This document shows positions 16,405-24,947 of a DNA stretch of 64,000 nt, piece by piece. The notes beneath the pieces were generated by a model. The model had not been told where the DNA came from. It worked only from the letters and a program-made list of their open reading frames with translations, and did not search any database. The position numbers were made by a program, and so were the translations under genes. The stretch's first letter is position 1. Every line of letters starts with the position of its first letter. This stretch comes from Fulvimarina pelagi HTCC2506 (lineage in GTDB: Bacteria > Pseudomonadota > Alphaproteobacteria > Rhizobiales > Rhizobiaceae), in NCBI RefSeq assembly GCF_000153705.1, contig NZ_DS022272.1:1433839-1497838 (forward strand), in the 5' to 3' direction.

Positions 16405-18836
16405 GCCGAACCTTTTGCTGGTTGCCGTGTAGGCGCCTGCGCCGGCAGGTCGATGACAAAGCGCGCCCCGCCGATTGAGCGCGACGTTTCGATCCGCCCA
16501 CCGAGCGTTCCCGTGACGATGTTGTGGACAATATGGAGGCCGAGCCCGGTGGACCCTTGGGCCCTCCCCGTGGTGACGAACGGGTCAAAAATGCGCCCGC
16601 GCACTTCCGGCGAAATGCCGCGGCCATCGTCGGAAAAGACAATACGGACCCCGCCGTCCGGCCTCTCGGACGCCTCCACGGTGACATGCCCCCCTGTGCG
16701 TCCGGCGAAGGCGTGGATGTAGGCGTTGGTAAGGAGATTGGTCAGCACCTGAGCAAGTGCGCCCGGATAGGACTCGATCTCAATCGCCTCGGCGCAATTG
16801 ATGTCGACCTGATGGCCGCTCTTGCGCCCAAGTGGGCCGAGACTGATAAAGACCTCGTCGAGAAACACCTTCAGGGGAAAGCGCCGGCGTTCGTCGTTGG
16901 TCTGATCCGTCGCGACCTGCTTGAAGCTGGTGACGAGCTTTGCTGCCCGTTCGAGGTTTAAGACGGCAAGCCGCATGCCGTCGGCCATTCGGTCGAGAAA
17001 GGTATTGAAGGCCTGACGTTCGATCCGACCGGTCCGCGCCATGCCGGTGAAGTCCGCGGTCTCCTCCTTCAGGATCGAGGTCGTCGTCAGGGCAACGCCA
17101 AGCGGAGTGTTGATCTCGTGCGCGATACCAGCGACCAGTTGGCCGAGCGACGCCAGCTTCTCGCTCTGGATCAGCTCGCTCTGCGTGCGCTGTAATTGGA
17201 TGAGTGTCGCCTCGGTTTGTTCCTTGGCGAGTCTCAGGGCGTTCTCGCGCTTGCCGAGTTCGAATAGGAATTGGTTCGTTGCGCGGGTCATAAGGCCGAT
17301 TTCGTCTGGACGGCTTGCGCCCGGGAGAGGCCCGCTCTCGGGATTTGCCGCCCGATCCAGCATGCCCTCTTCGAGTTTGCCAAGCGGCCGAGTGATCGAA
17401 CGGCCGACGATCAGCCCGAAAAAGGCGGCGGCGAGAAGGGCGAGGCCTGCGCCGAAGACGAGGATCTGCCGGGCCGCGAAGCCTGTCTTTTCAGCGTGGT
17501 CGGAGAGCTGCGTGTTGAGACTGGAGACTTCGAGAACGAGGCCGTTCGCCATGGCGTTCATTCCCTGTAATGCGCCCTCCTGATCGGACAATGTTGCCTG
17601 CGCGTTTTCCAGGCCCTCTCGCCAGAGATCGAGTGCGTCCAGCATTTCGGTCTGAATGAGAGGCGCGATCGGCAGGGAGGCGATCTGGTCACCGAGCCGC
17701 ACACTTTCCTCCAGGACTTCGGACAGCGCGCGAAGATCGCGTCGCTCCACCGCCTCGCGAGTGCGGCTCGCGAGTTTGATCGTCTCGACGGCGATGTTCT
17801 GGGTCGCCTGCTCGGTCTCGTGTGCTTCCACCGTATAGGTCAGTAGCTCGGCGACCTCGGTCTGGAGCGAGCGCGTGGCGGTTCCGTCGATCTTGATGCG
17901 CCGGTCGATAAAGAGAAGCACCGCCGACATATCGCCGCCCTCGCGCCATTCGATGAGCGCCCTCTCGAACTCGGTGACGTCGGACCGGTCGGTGAGGCCG
18001 TCCAGCATGGCGCGGATCGCGTTCTCGATCCGCGCCGCCGCGAAACCGTCCGAACCTTCGGAAGAGTTCCGCGCCAATGCTCCATCGACGATCGCGGCGC
18101 GCGCCCGCTGTGCTTCGGCTAGCCGTTCTTGCGTTTCTCGCAGCGTCTGATCGCGGGTACGCAGGGAAGTGACGATATCCGCGTTGGAGGCGTGCTGGCG
18201 CGAACGTGCTTCGTCGGTGAGCTGAAGGAGGGAGGCCAGCCGCTCATCCATCGACTTCAGAATTTCGTCGCTTTCTTCGACCGCGGGCGCCAGCGCCGTC
18301 ATCTGCAGGCTGTAGCGAGCGAGCGCGTCGCTGGTCGATACAAGCGCCTCACGAGATTCGGCGGGGATCGAGGCAGGATCGAGCGAGCGTATTCCTGCCT
18401 GCGCGGCCTCGATTGCCGCGCCGACCTGTTGAAAATGAAACGCGCGGCGTTCGGGGACGGCACCGATATAGGCGTCCCGCTCGTTCATCGCCTTCGTCAC
18501 ATGGCGAAAGACATTACCAACCTTGTTTGCACCGAGCCGGGCATCGTCGGCACGGTTTATCAGGAACACCGAGACGATACCGATCGCGACCGCTACGACG
18601 ATGGGCACCGCGCCGACGAGATAGATCCGGTGCTCGATGGAAAGGGCGCGATCCAACAAGGGCCGGGCGGCGTGAGATTTCGCCGATTTCCCGGTAGCTG
18701 CTTCGTCTTCCTGATCTTGCGTTCGCGCGTCCAATAGCGTTCGTTCCACGTGGGTTGAACCGCGGTCACCCGCGCTCGAACCGGCTATGCCACCAGCATG
18801 TTTCGTCCAGATTTCGTCCGCTCTCGACGCGCTCAC
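16401..18836 (-). CDS. Membrane sensor histidine kinase with long periplasmic helical domain
   Basis: 811-aa sensor kinase. It has a 70-residue hydrophilic N-terminal tail, TM1 at about 72-93, and a periplasmic, largely helical region of about 360 residues. TM2 follows at 456-478, then HAMP (about 479-530) and a linker coiled coil. The dimerisation domain has H573 in AGIAHEINTPLG. The HATPase domain shows N box LLTNAYIHAF, G1 DDGRGI, F box FDPFVTTGR and G2 GSTGLGLHI. Overlaps of 4 bp on both sides couple it to the response regulator upstream and the binding protein downstream. The long periplasmic helices suit sensing through a binding protein; the ligand is unknown. Confidence 0.92.
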   Translation of the reverse strand: MSASRADEIWTKHAGGIAGSSAGDRGSTHVERTLLDARTQDQEDEAATGKSAKSHAARPLLDRALSIEHRIYLVGAVPIVVAVAIGIVSVFLINRADDARLGANKVGNVFRHVTKAMNERDAYIGAVPERRAFHFQQVGAAIEAAQAGIRSLDPASIPAESREALVSTSDALARYSLQMTALAPAVEESDEILKSMDERLASLLQLTDEARSRQHASNADIVTSLRTRDQTLRETQERLAEAQRARAAIVDGALARNSSEGSDGFAAARIENAIRAMLDGLTDRSDVTEFERALIEWREGGDMSAVLLFIDRRIKIDGTATRSLQTEVAELLTYTVEAHETEQATQNIAVETIKLASRTREAVERRDLRALSEVLEESVRLGDQIASLPIAPLIQTEMLDALDLWREGLENAQATLSDQEGALQGMNAMANGLVLEVSSLNTQLSDHAEKTGFAARQILVFGAGLALLAAAFFGLIVGRSITRPLGKLEEGMLDRAANPESGPLPGASRPDEIGLMTRATNQFLFELGKRENALRLAKEQTEATLIQLQRTQSELIQSEKLASLGQLVAGIAHEINTPLGVALTTTSILKEETADFTGMARTGRIERQAFNTFLDRMADGMRLAVLNLERAAKLVTSFKQVATDQTNDERRRFPLKVFLDEVFISLGPLGRKSGHQVDINCAEAIEIESYPGALAQVLTNLLTNAYIHAFAGRTGGHVTVEASERPDGGVRIVFSDDGRGISPEVRGRIFDPFVTTGRAQGSTGLGLHIVHNIVTGTLGGRIETSRSIGGARFVIDLPAQAPTRQPAKGSA

Positions 18837-19564
18837 CGATCGGGCGAAAAGAGATAGCCGGCTCCACGCACCGTGCGGATCACTGTCGGATGGGCGGGAT
18901 CGGGTTCGACCTTCTTGCGGATTCGGGTGATGCGCACATCGATCGCACGATCGAAAGGATCGCTGTCTCTCGCGCTCGCGATATCCAGAAGCCGTTCACG
19001 TGAAAGCACTCGGCGGGGGTTTTCGGCAAAAGCCTTCAGGAGTCCAAATTCGCTCTGGACCAGCTGAAGTTCGACGCCTTCGTCATCCCGCAAAGTCTGT
19101 GCGTCGAGATCGAGCCATTTCGTGCCGAAACGGATTTCCCGACGAGGCGTATCCGATGCTAAATCAGCTTGGGCCTGTGCTGGTGGGGCAACGATGTTGC
19201 TGCTGCGACGCATGACAGCGCGGATGCGAGCGAGCAGTTCGCGCAACTCGCAGGGTTTGGCAAGATAATCGTCCGCGCCAAGCTCCAGGCCCACCACGCG
19301 GTCGACGAGGCTCGCTGTTGCGGTCAACATCACGACCGGAATTCCTGTGTCGGTCTTGAGGTAACGCACAAGGGAAAGCCCATCCTCACCGGGCATGTTG
19401 AGATCGAGCACGATGAGGTCAGGATGTCTGTCGCCCAGCGCTTCACGGAGGGCCGCAGCACCCTCGAACGCGCACACGGAATAGCCGTTCATCGCCAGAT
19501 AGTCCGCTATCATCGATCGGGTCTCCGGGTCGTCGTCGACGACGAAGATCAGCGGTTCGCTCAT
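18833..19564 (-). CDS. OmpR-family response regulator
   Basis: 243 aa. The receiver domain (1-120) has acidic residues DDD at 10-12, phospho-acceptor D54 in VLDLNMPGEDG and K103 in LAKP. The C-terminal winged helix (about 145-243) has DVRITRIRKKVE as recognition helix and the terminal VRGAGYLF motif. It is the middle gene of the four-gene operon, overlapping both kinase genes by ATGA. It probably receives phosphate from one or both kinases. Targets are unknown. Confidence 0.93.
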   Translation of the reverse strand: MSEPLIFVVDDDPETRSMIADYLAMNGYSVCAFEGAAALREALGDRHPDLIVLDLNMPGEDGLSLVRYLKTDTGIPVVMLTATASLVDRVVGLELGADDYLAKPCELRELLARIRAVMRRSSNIVAPPAQAQADLASDTPRREIRFGTKWLDLDAQTLRDDEGVELQLVQSEFGLLKAFAENPRRVLSRERLLDIASARDSDPFDRAIDVRITRIRKKVEPDPAHPTVIRTVRGAGYLFSPDR

Positions 19565-21288
19565 AACGCCGCCTCTTGCGGCCCGAGCGGCAAGACGATG
19601 GCGAAGGAAGCCCCGCCTAGACCGCCCTTCTCGATCACCTCGACATTGCCGCCATGCAGCTCAGCGATGCGCCGGACAATCGAGAGACCTAGGCCGGTGG
19701 AGGACTCGCCGCCCGTCGGCTGAGCCGAAAGGCGCTGGAACCGGCCGAAAACGCGCATGACGTCTTCCTGGGTGAGGCCCGGCCCGGAATCGTCGACGCG
19801 TATTGTGACGGCGCGCTCGCCCGCGTTGAGGGCTATGGCGATAGCGCCGCCTATCGGCGCATACTTGATTGCGTTCGAAAGCAGATTCTCGATCGCCTCC
19901 GCCATACGGTCGGGATCGCAAGTGACCAGTAGCCGTTTCGGGCATTCGACGTGAAGGCTCTGCTCTTTTGCCTCGCAAAGGCCGGAGTATAGCCCTGCAG
20001 CACTGCGAACAATTGCTGCGAGATCGACCCGCCGACGGTCCAGGGCAATGTCGAAAGCGTCCGCTAGAGCCTCCGCGATCGAGACGTCGACGATCCGAGT
20101 CATCCGGTTCGCAGCGGTGCGGATGTAGTTGAGCTGGGTGGAGACAAGTGTCGCATTTGGCTCTGGTAGATCGCGACTGATGGTCGACAGCATTTCCGTG
20201 CGCCCGAGAACCACAGCCAGTGGGTTCTTTAGGTCGTGCGCCACCATACCGAGCATCTCGTTTTTGAAAGCATTGACACGGCGCAAGAGAGCAGCCTGGG
20301 CGTCGAGCCGTTGATTTACGGCGGCAAGATCAGCGGTCCTCTGCTCGACCCTATTCTCGAGCGCTGCGTTCGCCTCTCGCAATTCTTCATTGAGACGTAC
20401 GTTCTCGAAGGCGATGGCGAGCTTTGAGGAAAAGACGGAAAGGAGTTCGATCTGCGTCGGTTCGAGAGCGTCGGCATGGTCGAGAAGCACGAGAATCTCA
20501 ACGCCACGTCCAGTCCGCACGAAAAGCTGCGTGAGGCCCTCCACCGTCATCGGCAGCCCCGTCTTCACACCTGCCGCGAACAGGCGGTCGAAATTGAGCT
20601 TATTTGCACCCTCGATGAAACTACCGGTACTTGCGAGAACTGTAGGGTGGCCGTCCTCGGCCTCGCGCATAACGAGAATGCCGGCGCAATCTATCGCGAG
20701 AAGGGTGTTCAACTGAATGAGAACGCCCTTCGCGAGGGTCGTCAACGAGCAGTCGTCGAACAGTCGGCTCGCTCCCTCGACGATCAGCTCGAGCCCGATG
20801 CGCATCTCGTCGAGACGTTTCAACTGCTCGTAGCTTCGCAGCGCCGTGGTGAGAGCAATGAACAGACGTTCGGCAGTAAGTTCAGTCTTCGCTTTGTAGT
20901 CGTTGATGTCATAATCAAGGACCACGCGATGCTCCGGCGCCTCCCCCGGATGCCCTGTGCGCAGAATGATCCGCACGAGCTCATTTCCGAGTTCGCCCCT
21001 GATCTGGCTCGCGAGATCAAGGCCCGCCGCATCGCTCTCCATCACGACGTCCAGAAGCACGACGGCGATGTCCGGATGTTTCCTCAGCAGGGCCCGGCCC
21101 TCCTCGGCCGACCAGGCGCCGACAATCTCCATCGGCCGATCGGCAAAACGGAAATGCCGAAGTGCGAAACGCGTGCCCTCATGAACGGCATCATCATCGT
21201 CAATGACGGCGATCTTCCACGGCCTGAGGCCATTCACGTCATTTGCAGGGCTGAGATCCTCGACGATCTCCAGGAATTCACCCGTCAT
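19561..21288 (-). CDS. REC-DUF3369-histidine kinase
   Basis: Soluble 575-aa kinase with domain order receiver (about 24-150, phospho-acceptor D80 in VVLLDVVM), DUF3369 (about 155-305, GAF-like) and a coiled coil. HisKA follows (H351 in MVAHDLKNPLAVV), then HATPase (N box ENLLSNAIKYAP, G1 DDSGPG, G2 STGLGLSIV). No membrane segment is seen. An input receiver at the N-terminus suggests its kinase activity is set by phosphorylation, possibly from the membrane kinase of the same operon. It is the first gene of the operon and overlaps the response regulator by 4 bp. DUF3369 is recalled from family knowledge. Confidence 0.88.
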   Translation of the reverse strand: MTGEFLEIVEDLSPANDVNGLRPWKIAVIDDDDAVHEGTRFALRHFRFADRPMEIVGAWSAEEGRALLRKHPDIAVVLLDVVMESDAAGLDLASQIRGELGNELVRIILRTGHPGEAPEHRVVLDYDINDYKAKTELTAERLFIALTTALRSYEQLKRLDEMRIGLELIVEGASRLFDDCSLTTLAKGVLIQLNTLLAIDCAGILVMREAEDGHPTVLASTGSFIEGANKLNFDRLFAAGVKTGLPMTVEGLTQLFVRTGRGVEILVLLDHADALEPTQIELLSVFSSKLAIAFENVRLNEELREANAALENRVEQRTADLAAVNQRLDAQAALLRRVNAFKNEMLGMVAHDLKNPLAVVLGRTEMLSTISRDLPEPNATLVSTQLNYIRTAANRMTRIVDVSIAEALADAFDIALDRRRVDLAAIVRSAAGLYSGLCEAKEQSLHVECPKRLLVTCDPDRMAEAIENLLSNAIKYAPIGGAIAIALNAGERAVTIRVDDSGPGLTQEDVMRVFGRFQRLSAQPTGGESSTGLGLSIVRRIAELHGGNVEVIEKGGLGGASFAIVLPLGPQEAAL

Positions 21289-21443
21289 CTCAGTGATCCG
21301 AGCGCGACGCCGAATTTCGCGGCGAAGGGTTGACGATGAGATAAGAAGCAGGCTGACCGGTCCAACGCCAACGGGGCTCCGGCTCGCGTTCGCGCCGCCC
21401 CGAGATGTCGGGCAGCAGTAGAACCGCCTCTATCTCCTTGCGT

Positions 21444-21695
21444 TCACTTACGACGATTCCTGATTTCCCGGTAGTACTCGTAGTCGAATTCGTCGTAGTT
21501 CGAACAGCTTCCGTGGCGCCGATCCATCGGTCTGACGACAAGCTTGGTCTCGACAGCAAAACTTGCGTAAGAGAAACCCGGGTGCCAGCGCCTCAATCTG
21601 TTGGCAGCTTTTCGAACTGGTGCAAACGGGGAGGCATCTGAAAACCCGTTTCTTGCATCTTCGTTCGTCGGCTCGCCTGTGCTGCGCTCGCGCAT
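21444..21695 (-). CDS. Small hypothetical protein with strong ribosome site
   Basis: 83-aa reading frame. The main support is an excellent Shine-Dalgarno, GGAGGAA, five bases before the ATG. The product is basic and soluble, with an aromatic, charged C-terminus (DYEYYREIRNRRK) unlike random frame translations. It lies alone between the signalling operon promoter side and the divergent MscS-like gene. Nothing in it is recognised. A longer alternative frame on the same strand (21448-21804) lacks such a site. Confidence 0.45.
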   Translation of the reverse strand: MRERSTGEPTNEDARNGFSDASPFAPVRKAANRLRRWHPGFSYASFAVETKLVVRPMDRRHGSCSNYDEFDYEYYREIRNRRK

Positions 21696-21992
21696 GCTGG
21701 TTCCTCCATCTCCTGCCGCGGACGGCCGGGACGGCGGTCGAATAGACCGACTGCGTTTCCGCGATGCTTCGCCAAACTAAAATCGTGTTTCGTTCAGGTT
21801 TCATGCCGATACGTCATGGCGTTTTGCGGCGAACGCAGATGGCCGATCGGCAAGATGGCTGCAATCGAGAACATGGATTCGCAACGCAGACGACATCGCG
21901 CCGGCATTCGCGCGAAATGGAACGCGTCTAAATGGCCCGAAAACGATCACGATCCCGAAGCGAACCGGGATAGAATTCTGGCTTAAAACTTC

Positions 21993-22772
21993 ATGACAAT
22001 CGCACACACCGTTTTGTTCGGCTTCAAGGCCGTTCCGTACGCAGGGCTTATCCGATCACGAGCCGCATCTCTCCGCCGCGCGTGCAGGTATATCGCGGTC
22101 ATTGCCGGCGTCTCGTTTGTCGGCTGGCTGAGCATCGAAGGGCTGCAGTCGATCATCTATTCGGCGACGGCGCTTGCCGTCGCGATCGTCATGGCCTTGA
22201 AGGAAATGATCTCAAGCGCCCTTGGAGGTCTGGTGCGGAGTGGGGCGGCTGGGTTGGAGCCCGGCGACTATGTCGAGATCGGAGACGTACGCGGTTACAT
22301 CGACAGGCTGGGCCTTTTCACGACCCGCCTGGTCGAGGCAGACGAATTCGATTTAGGCCAATCTGGCCCGAGACGAGCGATCTCGATGCCGAATACGCGG
22401 TTCCTCGAGCAGTGCGTATACAGCCAGTCCGCCACGGCCGTCACCGTGACAACGCGCTTTTCCCTGACCTTCGAGACGCAGCGCAGCCTATACGAGATCG
22501 CCGAATGGTGGCAATCGCGCGAAAACGCCGGCGGAAACCGTGAAGTCGGTGGAGCAAGTCTAGCGGAGACAAGCTTCAGCCTCGCCTTCGGCCTCACGAC
22601 GAATGCCATGGCGCGTCCGTGCGTCGAAGTCACGTTCCGCTCGTCCGTGGCCGAGGCGAAGACACTCCGTCGTAAGCTGACAATCGAATTCTTGGACTGG
22701 CTCGCACGTGACACCACGGATCACCAAAAGTCGGGTGAACCCGGCGACCGCGTGTTACAGCTCGTCGCGTGA
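21993..22772 (+). CDS. Short MscS-family mechanosensitive channel-like protein
   Basis: 259 aa. Two hydrophobic helices at about 30-48 and 52-80 lead into ALKEMISSALGGLV, which matches the pore helix and start of the beta domain in MscS proteins. EPGDYVEIGDVRGYIDRLGLFTTRLVE is the typical MscS beta-domain sequence. The usual additional N-terminal helices are missing, and an in-frame TAA at 21984 rules out a longer start. It may be a compact family member or a truncated copy. The C-terminal part has diverged. Confidence 0.75.
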   Translation: MTIAHTVLFGFKAVPYAGLIRSRAASLRRACRYIAVIAGVSFVGWLSIEGLQSIIYSATALAVAIVMALKEMISSALGGLVRSGAAGLEPGDYVEIGDVRGYIDRLGLFTTRLVEADEFDLGQSGPRRAISMPNTRFLEQCVYSQSATAVTVTTRFSLTFETQRSLYEIAEWWQSRENAGGNREVGGASLAETSFSLAFGLTTNAMARPCVEVTFRSSVAEAKTLRRKLTIEFLDWLARDTTDHQKSGEPGDRVLQLVA

Positions 22773-23098
22773 TCTGATCGCCAGAAAAATTACTCACCCA
22801 CAAAGTTCTGCGGACTGGACGGTGCAATGATCGGGCAAGGCGCTTGTGAGACATCATTCGGCAGCACGTTTTTCACGCGCGAGTCTTAGCCCACCTGGAT
22901 CATCGCCTAACCCGAACTCTCCCCTGTATCAGGTCCCTGCCACCGGTCATCGTGTCAAGAACCAGTATTCAGAAGCGAAACGAGCAGCTTCGACGGCTGA
23001 GCAGAGCGAGTTATATCGGAGAGGGCTATTTTACGAACTCTTCGAACCAGAACCGAGCAGGAAAACGACCGAGCCTCGATGGCAATCCGACGTAGCAG
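22773..23098. other. Intergenic, no gene seen
   Basis: 326 bases between the MscS-like gene and the tRNA-Arg 3' end. I see no credible frame with a ribosome site. A long plus-strand frame running through here (22846-23496) is a read-through of the tRNA antisense. Confidence 0.5.
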
Positions 23099-23175
23099 TG
23101 GCGCACCCGACAGGATTCGAACCTGTGACCTCCGCCTTCGGAGGGCGGCGCTCTATCCAGCTGAGCTACGGGTGC
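23099..23175 (-). tRNA. tRNA-Arg (anticodon CCG)
   Basis: 77 nt including an encoded CCA. The acceptor stem GCACCCG/CGGGTGC is perfect. The D-arm has GTAGCTCAGCTGGATAGAGC, the anticodon arm is CCGCC-CTCCGAA-GGCGG (anticodon CCG reads CGG) and the T-arm has GGTTCGAATCC. Confidence 0.97.
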
Positions 23176-23637
23176 CTGATTGAGAGTTTCTCATCCCGGC
23201 GATGCATAACGGATCGTCGGTTTTACAGCAAGGTGGGATTTGCGGCGGTCGGCATGACTGCGGAGATCGAAGTCGGGATGCCGTCAAGCGTGAAGCGCTC
23301 CCGCCGACCACCTGTGTCACCAACAAGGGTGCACATTCGTCATGTCGGACATGGGGGCGGTACAATTACGCTGTCGGCTATGAAGGTCAGAACGCGAATT
23401 TCGTTGGGTTTCGATAAGGTTATAGAACGTTTTGAACCTGGGCCCCAGGGCCGTCTTTTCTCCAGGCACAAATGCGGAGCAGGAACGCAGAATTGAAGCA
23501 GCAAACAAGGGCTACAAGACCGAATACCACCAAGAAGAAGTACATACGCCGATAAGGTGCCTGCGGATCTCAGCAGGCACCTCGTTTTTCGTCGGGCAAC
23601 TCAAAGGCGCCCGTTGTTCTTAAAAGACCAGAATGGC
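23176..23637. other. Intergenic with an orphan plus-strand terminator
   Basis: 462 bases between tRNA-Arg and the GRGD-repeat gene. A strong plus-strand terminator lies at 23555-23589 without a recognisable plus-strand gene before it, which leaves room for a small RNA. A 63-aa plus-strand frame (23432-23623) runs through the terminator and is not credible as a protein. Confidence 0.4.
23555..23589 (+). terminator. Strong intrinsic terminator without an assigned gene
   Basis: Perfect 10-bp stem AGGTGCCTGC / GCAGGCACCT with an 8-nt loop, followed by CGTTTTT on the plus strand. The opposite strand has no T-run, so it terminates plus-strand transcription. Confidence 0.75.
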
Positions 23638-24648
23638 TTAGTTTCGACTAGCGCTCATTCCGCCACGGCCCTTACCGCCACGACCGCCATGGGCGTCACC
23701 ACGGCCCTTGCCGCCGCGGCCGCCATGGGCATCACCGCGCCCCTTGCCGCCACGACCGCCATGGGCATCACCGCGACCCTTGCCGCCACGACCGCCATGG
23801 GCGTCACCGCGACCCTTGCCGCCGCGGCCGCCATGGGCATCACCGCGACCCTTGCCGCCGCGGCCGCCATGGGCATCACCGCGACCCTTGCCGCCACGAC
23901 CGCCATGGGCATCACCGCGACCCTTGCCGCCACGACCGCCATGGGCATCACCGCGACCCTTGCCGCCACGACCGCCATGGGCATCACCGCGACCCTTGCC
24001 GCCGCGGCCGCCATGTGCATCACCGCGACCCTTGCCGCCACGACCGCCTTGGGCATCACCACGGCCCTTGCCGCCACGACCGCCATGGGCATCACCACGG
24101 CCCTTGCCGCCGCGGCCGTTCGAAGCGTGGTCTTTGCCTCCCCGGCCTTTACCGGACCCGTAACCCTTACCGCCGTCACCTTTTCCGCCGTAGTCTTTAC
24201 CACCGCGTGGATCTTTACCGCCATTGCCATCAGGGTTTCTTGGATTGCTAGGTGTACGGCCGTTTTCTGGTTTCCCACCCGGCCTGTTGGCTGAACGCTC
24301 GGGTCCGCGAACCTCCGGAACAGCTACCGCTTGCGGGAAAGCATCACGTTCCCGAGTGTTGCTGTTTCGACCATCTAAATCGCGTAGAGCTCTACTGACT
24401 GTGGAGGTCGTAAGCGGCGGACAGGCTGCAAGTTGGGCAGCGCTTAGAATAGATTGGCGATTTATTGCCGCACAGCATGCATAGATGTTTCGCGTTGTCA
24501 GCCGTGTACACTGAGACGCATCGAGTGTCGGCCTGAGCGAAGACTGTGCAGATGCAGCATTTATTGTTGGCAGGACCAGCGCGCTTGCCATAACAAACGA
24601 GAACAAAAGCACAAAAAGTGCAGCGCATTTGACGATATTTTTACTCAT
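23638..24648 (-). CDS. Secreted Gly-rich protein with twelve GRGD repeats
   Basis: 336 aa from the ATG at 24648; an in-frame start at 24666 adds six residues. Residues 1-35 form a signal peptide ending NAASAQ. A 60-residue domain with four Cys (47, 58, 59, 76) follows, then a Pro/Asn-rich linker (100-140) and a Gly/Lys-rich lead-in. Twelve tandem 12-residue units GGKGRGDAHGGR fill 180-323, plus a half unit and the C-terminus MSASRN. One unit has Q for H. The repeats are basic and probably disordered and carry GRGD each time. No family is recognised. It could be a surface or matrix protein, or bind nucleic acid through RGG-like segments; both are speculation. Confidence 0.72.
   Translation of the reverse strand: MSKNIVKCAALFVLLFSFVMASALVLPTINAASAQSSLRPTLDASQCTRLTTRNIYACCAAINRQSILSAAQLAACPPLTTSTVSRALRDLDGRNSNTRERDAFPQAVAVPEVRGPERSANRPGGKPENGRTPSNPRNPDGNGGKDPRGGKDYGGKGDGGKGYGSGKGRGGKDHASNGRGGKGRGDAHGGRGGKGRGDAQGGRGGKGRGDAHGGRGGKGRGDAHGGRGGKGRGDAHGGRGGKGRGDAHGGRGGKGRGDAHGGRGGKGRGDAHGGRGGKGRGDAHGGRGGKGRGDAHGGRGGKGRGDAHGGRGGKGRGDAHGGRGGKGRGGMSASRN
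23680..24111. repeat. Tandem repeat, 12 copies of 36 bp
   Basis: Twelve head-to-tail 36-bp units coding GGKGRGDAHGGR on the minus strand. Units differ only at a few positions, such as GCGGCC versus CGACCG and GGGCATC versus GGGCGTC, plus one ATG/TTG change giving Q. Contiguous units with no spacers exclude a CRISPR. Near identity suggests recent expansion and possible length variation between strains. Confidence 0.95.
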
Positions 24649-24947
24649 CGGACGCAACCTTAACAAGACGTTAACTGCCCGATGCTCTGCTCAAAATAAA
24701 ACAGAGTCAATAAACTATGACGCAACGGAAATTCGTACGCCGCTTCCCGAAAATCCCTTCAAGGAAACATTCAGAGCCATTCTACGTATGATTTCGGGAT
24801 TTTTATACTAATCTCCGAGCTCATTTTATTCCTTTAGGGAAAAATCTTCCTTTTAGGCAGGTTTTGTAACGAAATTTTGATAATCTCAGCAAGATTTTAC
24901 TCAATTATTCCGCAACGTTCGTGCGGAGAGGCATGGGGAGGAATCGG

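Noticed and set aside
22846-23496. A 216-residue plus-strand frame across the tRNA-Arg region
   Set aside because: It contains [14 protein letters not shown] and IQLSYGC, the familiar translation of a tRNA gene read antisense, and no ribosome site supports it.
23680-24111. Tandem 36-bp units considered as a CRISPR array
   Set aside because: Units are contiguous with no spacers and lie inside a coding frame; no cas genes are near.
23557-24294. Plus-strand frames through the 36-bp repeats giving Ala/Thr-rich or Pro/Arg-rich repeat proteins
   Set aside because: A repeat length divisible by three keeps several frames open. Only the minus-strand frame has a signal peptide, sensible non-repeat domains and a plausible start.
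23099-24700. tRNA-Arg as integration site of a mobile island with a duplicated tRNA 3' end
   Set aside because: I found no second copy of the tRNA 3' sequence, no integrase gene and no other mobility gene within the window.
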